In this document: one piece after another, positions 1 to 4,486 of the stretch
How positions within the stretch are numbered: position 1 is the first letter of the stretch
How the letters are laid out: every line of letters starts with the position of its first letter
Origin: Christensenella sp. UBA7868
GTDB lineage: Bacteria > Bacillota > Clostridia > Christensenellales > UBA1242
Assembly: GCA_002501285.1 (NCBI GenBank)
Contig: DLSG01000075.1
Coordinates: 1 to 5,303, forward strand
DNA: 5,303 nt
Reading direction: 5' to 3'
Translations under genes and position numbers: made by a program
The notes under the pieces: generated by a model
What the model saw: only the letters and a program-made list of their open reading frames with translations
Told to the model about the DNA's origin: nothing
The model's database searches: none

Positions 1-519
1 GTAGTCTTTTAGCTTATACGTTTCTATCACATGGTATTGAGTATTAGGATACGCCCCCCTTCTAATTAAAATATCTATAAGTCTTTTGTCTACTGTCAAA
101 ATCTTACTTGTGCACATAAGGTCACATAAATTAATTATTTTATCATATATAGAATACTCGTAATCTTTCAAAAAATTCTGTAAAAACTCTGTCACTGGAG
201 GTACACCACCAGCAGTACAATACACATCATTATTAAGATATGAATGTGTTAAACATATTCTACAATACTCGTCGTCCACGCCCAATTCTTTCAAATAATT
301 ATAGCCGTTTATAGCGTGATTATGAAAGTCTCCTATTCTCTTTCCTATATCATGTATATATCCTAATGTTTTAGCTTTTTCTCCATCCAAATTCAAAGCA
401 TCAGCAATAACTGAGGCCGCTCTTCCAACACATATTGAATGCTCTATCCAATTGGTATTTGGAGTTATATTTCTTGCTTCATCTAGCAATTTTAATGCCA
501 TATCGCTTGTTAGTTTCAT
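1..519 (-). CDS. HD-domain metal-dependent phosphohydrolase, 3' end cut by window edge
   Basis: This is the first 173 residues of a minus-strand gene with no stop codon before the window edge. The start is the ATG at 519-517, preceded by AGGTGA (529-524) four bases upstream. The HD-superfamily metal-binding pattern is visible: His27 (EHSICVG), His56-Asp57 in YIHDIGKRIG (an HDIG motif), further histidines at 66, 68 and 92 (ICLTHSY), and Asp133 (NLCDLM). From memory it resembles a common Bacillota family of about 190-200 residues annotated only as HD-domain protein, so perhaps 20-30 residues are missing. Such proteins are cytosolic and hydrolyse phosphoester or nucleotide substrates; the substrate here is unknown. 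Isoleucine is mostly ATA (12 of 17 codons), unlike groES-groEL to the right. It is divergent from the helix-turn-helix operon and has its own promoter and a long leader. Family confidence is high; the biological role is undetermined. Confidence 0.85.
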   Translation of the reverse strand, partial: MKLTSDMALKLLDEARNITPNTNWIEHSICVGRAASVIADALNLDGEKAKTLGYIHDIGKRIGDFHNHAINGYNYLKELGVDDEYCRICLTHSYLNNDVYCTAGGVPPVTEFLQNFLKDYEYSIYDKIINLCDLMCTSKILTVDKRLIDILIRRGAYPNTQYHVIETYKLKDY

Positions 520-547
520 ATTATCACCTAATTATTGTACTTTCTAT

Positions 548-591
548 AAAAAAGATTAGCAACTTACAAAATCGTGTAGCCAGTAAGTTGC
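548..591 (-). promoter_or_regulatory. Leader hairpin with T-tract: possible attenuator ahead of the HD gene
   Basis: GCAACTTAC (559-567) and GTAAGTTGC (583-591) form a perfect 9-bp inverted repeat around a 15-nt loop. Read on the minus strand, the hairpin is followed after five bases by six T (553-548), the arrangement of an intrinsic terminator. It lies in the predicted leader of the HD gene, about 40 bases before its start codon, so it could attenuate that gene. The stem has only four G-C pairs and the T-run is not directly adjacent, so it would be weak. The arms are also copies of the GTAAGTTG motif, so the same site could be a protein-binding operator instead. Confidence 0.4.
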
Positions 592-664
592 CTTAAAATG
601 GAGCCTTAACTTTTCTTATATTCGAAAAATTATACTCCCAAGATTGATTAAATCAACTAAATAG

Positions 665-693
665 ATTATATAAAAATTATTATTAATTTTCAA
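665..693 (-). promoter_or_regulatory. Sigma-A promoter for the HD gene
   Basis: On the minus strand TTGAAA (693-688) and a perfect TATAAT (670-665) are separated by exactly 17 bp. The start point would be near 658, giving a leader of about 139 nt before the HD gene ATG at 519. A weaker alternative, TTGATT-16-TATAAT (656-651 and 634-629), lies further downstream. The palindrome TTGATT-A-AATCAA at 644-656 sits just past the predicted start point and could be an operator. Confidence 0.6.
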
Positions 694-701
694 GCCAATT
701 A

Positions 702-730
702 TTGAAAATAACAAAAGAAAATAGTATAAT
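702..730 (+). promoter_or_regulatory. Sigma-A promoter for the helix-turn-helix operon
   Basis: TTGAAA (702-707) and a perfect TATAAT (725-730) are separated by 17 bp, the optimal arrangement for the housekeeping sigma factor. Transcription would begin near 737, leaving a leader of about 80 nt before the ATG at 819. The first ATAGTAAGTTG repeat starts at 739, essentially at the start point, so a protein bound there would block initiation or early elongation. Confidence 0.65.
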
Positions 731-818
731 TAGAGCGTATAGTAAGTTGAAACTAGTTCTAATTGCTAAATAGTAAGTTGTCGTTGAGATTAAAATTTAT
801 TATGAGGAGATGTATCTT

Positions 819-1232
819 ATGAAAAAGAAAATATGTATTGGTATAGGAATAATTTTAATTATACTTATAGTTGCAGGAATTATTACAAATTATGCAGATA
901 GTGGTAGAGTAACAACAGGACATGAGCCAAAGTATTGCATAAAAGTGGTTAGCTATGATGGAAGTAAAGTAACTTATTGGGGATTAGGTTATAAAGTAAT
1001 TCGTTATGTTGGAGTATCTCCAAATGAACCTTATGAAAATAATATTGGTACAAATTTAAAACAAATTCGAAAAACACTTTGCTTAACACAACAAGAATTT
1101 GCAGACAAATTAAATGTTTCTCGTTCTTGTGTCAAGCATTGGGAAAATAACGAAACAGTTCCAAATGCTTATATGTTAAGAAAAATGAAAGAGGTTTTTA
1201 ATATAAGTTACGAGGAAATTATAGATGGATAA
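819..1232 (+). CDS. Membrane-anchored small domain fused to an XRE-family helix-turn-helix
   Basis: The protein has 137 residues. The ATG at 819 is chosen over the in-frame ATG at 810 because GAGGAGA (804-810) is the ribosome-binding site for 819 and overlaps the earlier ATG. Residues 1-4 are basic, 5-25 form one hydrophobic transmembrane segment or uncleaved signal anchor, and 26-75 form a small domain containing KVTYWGLGYKVIRY and VSPNEPYENN. From memory that part resembles a family of small Bacillota membrane-anchored proteins that normally ends shortly after this motif. Residues 76-137 are instead a complete XRE/Cro-type helix-turn-helix: LTQQEFADKLNVSRSCVKHWE at about 89-109, then LRKMKEVFNISYEEIIDG. 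The junction is at ENN/IGTNLK. I see no in-frame ATG, GTG or TTG that would let the DNA-binding part be made separately. Predicted topology puts the helix-turn-helix outside the cell, which is hard to reconcile with DNA binding. Domain calls are firm; function is unknown. Confidence 0.75.
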   Translation: MKKKICIGIGIILIILIVAGIITNYADSGRVTTGHEPKYCIKVVSYDGSKVTYWGLGYKVIRYVGVSPNEPYENNIGTNLKQIRKTLCLTQQEFADKLNVSRSCVKHWENNETVPNAYMLRKMKEVFNISYEEIIDG

Positions 1233-1428
1233 ATTAGTTGGCGAAAATATAAAATTAATTAGAAAATCTTTAAATTTATCTCAAAGAGAATTTGGTGAAA
1301 AACTTGGTGTTAGTCGTAGTTGTGTTGAAAGATGGGAAGTCGATAACACTGAACCCGACTTTAAAGCAATGAGAAAAATGAAAGAAGTTTTTGGTATTTC
1401 TTATGAAGAAATTATTGACGGAATTTAA
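1225..1428 (+). CDS. Small stand-alone XRE-family helix-turn-helix regulator
   Basis: This 67-residue protein is little more than one Cro/C1-type DNA-binding domain. Residues 8-20 form the first helix (NIKLIRKSLNLSQ), 20-38 hold the helix-turn-helix (QREFGEKLGVSRSCVERWE), and the C-terminus is RKMKEVFGISYEEIIDGI. It matches residues 76-137 of the upstream gene at about 39 of 62 positions, with nearly the same recognition helix (SRSCVERWE against SRSCVKHWE), so the pair arose by tandem duplication and may bind related sites. Its ATG lies inside the last codons of the upstream gene (8-nt overlap, ATGGATAA). Its ribosome-binding site GAGGAA (1212-1217) lies within codons for the upstream EEI motif, so translation is probably coupled. 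Likely a cytosolic transcriptional regulator acting as a dimer; its targets are unknown, and the GTAAGTTG repeats upstream are plausible sites. Confidence 0.85.
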   Translation: MDKLVGENIKLIRKSLNLSQREFGEKLGVSRSCVERWEVDNTEPDFKAMRKMKEVFGISYEEIIDGI

Positions 1429-1441
1429 TTCCGTTTTTTTT
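1418..1441 (+). terminator. Intrinsic terminator of the helix-turn-helix operon
   Basis: ACGGAATT (1418-1425) and AATTCCGT (1427-1434) form a near-perfect palindrome followed by a run of eight T (1434-1441). The innermost A-T pairs must open to form the loop, leaving a stem of about six base pairs. The TAA stop codon of the small regulator (1426-1428) falls in the loop. The T-run reaches into the stop codon of the converging minus-strand gene. On the minus strand no T-run follows the hairpin, so it should work efficiently only for the plus strand. Confidence 0.8.
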
Positions 1442-2249
1442 AAGCAAAAGTGTTTGTAAAATCTAAATAGTTATCAATAATTTTAGTGTAAGTTTGTTTT
1501 ATTTCGCTTGACATATTTTTTTCATCTGTTAAAGATAATAAATCTTCAAGCAAAGCGTTTGATTTTGCTAAATAGATTTTAGTATAGATTATGCTTGAAT
1601 TTGAAGATTTTGAAAATTGTTTTGAAAAATCATTATATATTGTTTTGTTATTGTCAAGTATTTGTTTTATTTGCATTTTTGCCCCAGTGTTATCAAGAGT
1701 TTGTTTGTCAAATTCGGTTGAAATTGAATATAAATTAGTGTAATTTTCATAAAACAAATTTACCGCTTTTGTGAAAAGATTTAATAAATTTGAACTTAAA
1801 TTTAATTTTAAGTTTATTGGTGGAAGTAAAATTTCAACAATCTCGGGTTCTAGTCCCGATTTTTTTAAGTTTTGTTGTACTTTTTTACAATCTTGTGAAT
1901 TTTGATAGATTGAACTGATTACAAAGTATTTATCATTTTTAAAATAAACATACCCTGCCCCACCTTGACTTTGTTGCTTTTCGGAAATTTCTTTAGCAGA
2001 CACTACTGTGTTAGCACTGTCTAGGCTTAAAGCATAAAGGACTTTTGCGTTTGTTATAAAACTTGAATTTACATTTACAATTTTATTAACCACTAAAAAA
2101 TTTGAAAATGCAAGCGAAAAAAATACAACAACCGATATAGAAAAAATTACAAATAGCACAGTTAAAACAGATTTTTTCTTTATTTGTTTTTTAGAGTTAG
2201 ATTTATAATTATATCTATATTTTGCATAAGCGTCATATTTATTTTTCAT
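1440..2249 (-). CDS. Single-pass membrane protein with SPOR-like domain
   Basis: The protein has 269 residues. A basic, Tyr/Lys/Asn-rich cytoplasmic N-terminus (1-26) precedes one transmembrane helix (about 27-54), so the rest should face the cell wall. Residues about 70-140 look like a SPOR-type peptidoglycan-binding repeat: YALSLDSANTVVSAKEIS, then GGAGYVYFKNDKYFVISSIY, then a helix (SQDCKKVQQNLKKSG) and a final strand (PEIVEI). Residues about 147-269 are predominantly helical and Asn/Ser/Lys-rich, with no family I recognise. SPOR domains bind denuded glycan strands at division or sporulation septa, so an envelope role is plausible, but the SPOR match is by eye and distant. The start is the ATG at 2249-2247 with a modest GGGAAA-type site about eight bases upstream. 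It converges on the helix-turn-helix operon and diverges from groES. A generic lipid-free membrane protein of unknown role is the alternative. Confidence 0.7.
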   Translation of the reverse strand: MKNKYDAYAKYRYNYKSNSKKQIKKKSVLTVLFVIFSISVVVFFSLAFSNFLVVNKIVNVNSSFITNAKVLYALSLDSANTVVSAKEISEKQQSQGGAGYVYFKNDKYFVISSIYQNSQDCKKVQQNLKKSGLEPEIVEILLPPINLKLNLSSNLLNLFTKAVNLFYENYTNLYSISTEFDKQTLDNTGAKMQIKQILDNNKTIYNDFSKQFSKSSNSSIIYTKIYLAKSNALLEDLLSLTDEKNMSSEIKQTYTKIIDNYLDFTNTFA

Positions 2250-2305
2250 GCCAATTTCCCTTTTATACTATTATTTAATTTCAAAATATATATATTTTTA
2301 AAATC

Positions 2306-2354
2306 TTTTGTTTAAAACTTTTTAGATAAAAAAATTAAAAATTTTGTTTAAAAC
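2306..2354. repeat. 13-bp direct repeat upstream of groES
   Basis: TTTTGTTTAAAAC occurs at 2306-2318 and again at 2342-2354, 36 bp apart. Each copy contains a small dyad (GTTT-A-AAAC). The repeats lie between the divergent SPOR-like gene and groES, the second about 32 bp before the groES -35 region. They could bind a regulator, but the background is extremely AT-rich, so chance is a real possibility. Confidence 0.4.
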
Positions 2355-2373
2355 AGTAAGATTTAAAAAAAAG

Positions 2374-2415
2374 TTGGCACTAATTCTTTACAATTTGATA
2401 AAAAAAAATTATACT
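2374..2415 (+). promoter_or_regulatory. Promoter region of the groES-groEL operon
   Basis: Two overlapping sigma-A candidates are visible. TTTACA (2387-2392) lies 17 bp before TATACT (2410-2415), which would start RNA near 2422 and leave a leader of only about 11 nt. TTGGCA (2374-2379) lies 17 bp before GATAAA (2397-2402), which would start RNA near 2409. An A9 run fills much of the first spacer. The inverted CIRCE operator (TTAGCACTC-N9-GAGTGCTAA) that usually marks this operon in Bacillota is not present. Only a half-like sequence, TTGGCACTA (2374-2382), can be seen. Confidence 0.5.
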
Positions 2416-2432
2416 TTTTGCATGGAGGAAAT

Positions 2433-2720
2433 ATGAAATTAAAACCTTTATTTGATAAAGTTGTGCTTAAAGAAGAAAAACCAAGCGAAACTACTACAAG
2501 TGGTATTTTTTTGCCTGTATCAGACAAAGAAAAACCTCAAATTGCACTAGTTGTTAGCGTTGGCGAAGGCGGAACTATTGACGGAAAAGATGTTAAAATG
2601 GTGGTTAAACCTGGCGACAAAGTTGTGTTTAGCAAATATGCTGGAAGCAATATTAAAATTGACGGCGAAGAATTTGTTGTTGTAAGACAAGCCGACATTT
2701 TAGCAATTATTGAAAAATAA
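2433..2720 (+). CDS. groES: GroES co-chaperonin (Hsp10)
   Basis: A 95-residue protein of normal family length. It forms the heptameric lid that closes the GroEL folding chamber in the cytosol. The N-terminus KLKPLFDKVVLKEEKPSET is typical. The mobile loop follows at about 17-32, with the GroEL-contacting hydrophobic tripeptide present as Ile25-Phe26-Leu27 (usually Ile-Val-Leu). The roof region (VGEGGTIDGKDV) and the C-terminal KYAGSNIKIDGEEFVVV...DILAIIE are standard. The start is the ATG at 2433, four bases after GGAGG (2424-2428); the in-frame TTG at 2418 lies upstream of the ribosome-binding site and is unlikely to be used. All isoleucines are ATT, consistent with a resident, highly expressed gene. 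It is co-transcribed with groEL, 17 bp downstream. Confidence 0.97.
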   Translation: MKLKPLFDKVVLKEEKPSETTTSGIFLPVSDKEKPQIALVVSVGEGGTIDGKDVKMVVKPGDKVVFSKYAGSNIKIDGEEFVVVRQADILAIIEK

Positions 2721-2737
2721 AAATTTAGGAGAAATTT

Positions 2738-4354
2738 ATGGCAAAAAAAATATTATTTGGTGAAGACGCAAGAAAAGCGTTAGAAAAAGGAGTTAATGCG
2801 GTTGCCGAAACTGTTAAAATTACACTTGGGCCAAAAGGGAGAAATGTTGTTTTAGAAAAGAAATATTCCACTCCCCTAATTACTAATGACGGAGTTACTA
2901 TTGCAAAAGAAATTGAACTTGCTGACCCTTTTGAAAATTTAGGAGCAAATTTGATTAAAGAAGTTTCTATCAAAACCAATGATGTTGCTGGTGACGGAAC
3001 TACTACAAGTTGTGTGCTTGCACAAAGTATTATTAAAGAAGGCATGAAAAACTTTGCAGCAGGTGCTAACCCAATTGTTTTAAGAAAAGGTATTTTTAAA
3101 GCAGTTGACGCTGTAACTAATGTTTTAAAAGAAATTTCTAAACCTGTTTCAAGCAAAGAAGATATTAAAAATGTTGCAACAATTTCAAGCCAAGACGAAG
3201 AAATTGGTTCTATTATTGCTGACGCTTTTGAAAAGGTTGGAAAAGACGGTGTTATTTCTATTGAAGAAAGTAAAACCATGAAAACTGAACTTTCAATTGT
3301 TGAAGGACTACAATTTGACAGAGGTCTTGTTAGCACATATCTTGCAACCGATATGGAAAAAGTTGAAGCGGTTTTTGATAACGCAAATATTTTAGTTACA
3401 GACAAAAAGATTTCTAACATTCAAGAAATTTTACCGCTTTTAGAGCAAGTTGTTCAAAACAACTTAAAACTATTAATTATTTGTGATGATATTGAAAGTG
3501 AAGCGTTAGCCACAATTGTTGTAAACAAACTTCGTGGAACATTTAATGTTGCAATTGTTAAAGCCCCAAGTTTTGGCGACAAAAGAACAGATATTTTAAA
3601 CGATATTTGCGTGCTTACTGGTGCTAAACTTGTTTCAAATGATTTAGGCATAGAACTTAAAGATGTTAGTGTTGATATGCTTGGAAAAGCAAGACAAATT
3701 AAAGCAAGTAAAGACACTACAACAATTATTGAAGGTTATGGCGACAAAGACGAAATTAAAAACAGAGTAAATTTAATTAAAAATCAACTTTCAGAATGTA
3801 AAAGTGATTATGACAAAACAAAACTTGAAGAAAGACTTGCTAAACTTACTGGCGGAGTTGCCGTAATTCATGTTGGAGCGGTTACAGAAGTTGAAATGCA
3901 AGACAAAAAGTTAAGACTTGAAGATGCTTTGGCCGCAACAAAAGCCGCCGCAGAAGAAGGCGTGGTTGTTGGTGGCGGAAGTAGTTATTTATCAGCTATT
4001 CCCTCACTTGAAAAACTAATAAATTCGCTTTCTGGTGATGAAAAAATTGGTGCTAGCATTGTATTAAAAGCAATTCAAGAACCCATTAAACAAATTGCTA
4101 AAAACAGTGGTGTTGAAGGTAGCGTTATCATTAACACAGTTCTAAACAAAAATGATAATTCTTTTGGTTATGACGCTTTAAACGACAAATTTGTTAATAT
4201 GTTTGAAGCAGGAATCATTGACCCAACAAAGGTTGCAAGAAGTGCTATCCAAAATGCTGGAAGCGTTGCTGCAACATTGCTTACAACCGAAGTTTTGGTT
4301 GTTGACGATGAGAAAAATGAAATTAAAACAAAAGATATAAACACAGATTTATAA
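2738..4354 (+). CDS. groEL: GroEL chaperonin (Hsp60)
   Basis: A 538-residue protein, full length for the family. It forms the double-ring ATP-driven folding chamber with GroES. Nucleotide-binding and catalytic features are intact: LGPKGRNV at 30-37, Asn50-Asp51-Gly52, DVAGDGTTT at 82-90 (Asp86), Asp396 in LEDALAATKAA (the residue equivalent to the hydrolytic Asp398 of E. coli), the AAAEEGVVVGGG chaperonin signature at 403-414, and Asp495 in GIIDPTKVA. Apical-domain substrate and GroES contacts are largely conserved (Leu232, Leu235, Ile260-Val261-Val262). The segment around RGLVSTYLATDMEKVE departs from the usual RGYxSPYF form. The C-terminus ends KTKDINTDL, without the Gly-Gly-Met tail that normally projects into the cavity. 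AGGAGA (2727-2732) precedes the ATG. A strong terminator follows. Long open frames antisense to this gene are coding-bias shadows. Confidence 0.98.
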   Translation: MAKKILFGEDARKALEKGVNAVAETVKITLGPKGRNVVLEKKYSTPLITNDGVTIAKEIELADPFENLGANLIKEVSIKTNDVAGDGTTTSCVLAQSIIKEGMKNFAAGANPIVLRKGIFKAVDAVTNVLKEISKPVSSKEDIKNVATISSQDEEIGSIIADAFEKVGKDGVISIEESKTMKTELSIVEGLQFDRGLVSTYLATDMEKVEAVFDNANILVTDKKISNIQEILPLLEQVVQNNLKLLIICDDIESEALATIVVNKLRGTFNVAIVKAPSFGDKRTDILNDICVLTGAKLVSNDLGIELKDVSVDMLGKARQIKASKDTTTIIEGYGDKDEIKNRVNLIKNQLSECKSDYDKTKLEERLAKLTGGVAVIHVGAVTEVEMQDKKLRLEDALAATKAAAEEGVVVGGGSSYLSAIPSLEKLINSLSGDEKIGASIVLKAIQEPIKQIAKNSGVEGSVIINTVLNKNDNSFGYDALNDKFVNMFEAGIIDPTKVARSAIQNAGSVAATLLTTEVLVVDDEKNEIKTKDINTDL

Positions 4355-4397
4355 AATAAAAAAAAATCATCAAAATTCAACTTTTTAAAATATTAAT

Positions 4398-4450
4398 AAA
4401 CGGAAATTTAGTTTTGGAAAACTCCAAAAAACAAATTTCCGTTTTTTTTT
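4398..4450 (+). terminator. Intrinsic terminator of groES-groEL
   Basis: AAACGGAAATTT (4398-4409) pairs with AAATTTCCGTTT (4433-4444). A second nested stem pairs TTTTGGA (4412-4418) with TCCAAAA (4423-4429) around a four-base AAAC loop. Nine T follow the G-C core of the outer stem (4442-4450). This is a long hairpin with a proper U-run and should separate groEL transcription from uppP. No matching T-run follows it on the minus strand. Confidence 0.9.
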
Positions 4451-4486
4451 ATTTCATATAAAATTTTTTCAAGAATAAGATATAAC

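Larger units (their letters stand above)
560..780. repeat. Four GTAAGTTG octamers between the divergent genes
   Basis: GTAAGTTG occurs on the plus strand at 583-590, 742-749 and 773-780, and inverted (CAACTTAC) at 560-567. The last two direct copies extend to 11 identical bases, ATAGTAAGTTG, at 739-749 and 770-780, 31 bp apart (about three helical turns). They begin just after the predicted transcription start of the helix-turn-helix operon. I saw no further copy elsewhere in the window. The placement fits operator sites for a DNA-binding protein, the adjacent XRE regulators being obvious candidates; that link is inference. An 8-bp palindrome AACTAGTT (751-758) lies between the last two copies. 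The rest of the 520-818 gap holds the two promoters and otherwise unremarkable AT-rich sequence. Confidence 0.6.

Noticed and set aside
810..818. In-frame upstream ATG giving three more residues to the fused membrane/HTH protein
   Set aside because: It overlaps the GAGGAGA ribosome-binding site that serves the ATG at 819, and MKKK is a typical N-terminus for a membrane anchor.
819..1428. Toxin-antitoxin module formed by the two small overlapping genes
   Set aside because: Both genes encode related XRE domains; neither contains a recognisable toxin fold, so a TA assignment has no sequence support.
2375..2393. Sigma-54 promoter (TGGCAC followed by TTTACA)
   Set aside because: The invariant GC of the -12 element is missing and spacing is one base off.
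2374..2400. CIRCE operator upstream of groES
   Set aside because: One arm is similar (7 of 9) but the sequence nine bases later does not resemble the second arm.
2418..2432. TTG start extending GroES by five residues
   Set aside because: It would place the GGAGG ribosome-binding site inside the coding region, and GroES proteins normally begin at the MKLKPL position.
2725..3420. 231-codon open frame antisense to groEL
   Set aside because: It lies wholly inside the certain groEL gene, its translation is low-complexity Ser/Leu/Ile-rich with no recognisable domain, and GroEL codon bias removes antisense stops.
3454..3717. 87-codon antisense open frame in groEL
   Set aside because: Shadow of the groEL reading frame with the same compositional bias.
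4168..4380. 70-codon antisense open frame across the groEL 3' end
   Set aside because: Mostly a shadow of groEL; no good ribosome-binding site and no recognisable protein features.
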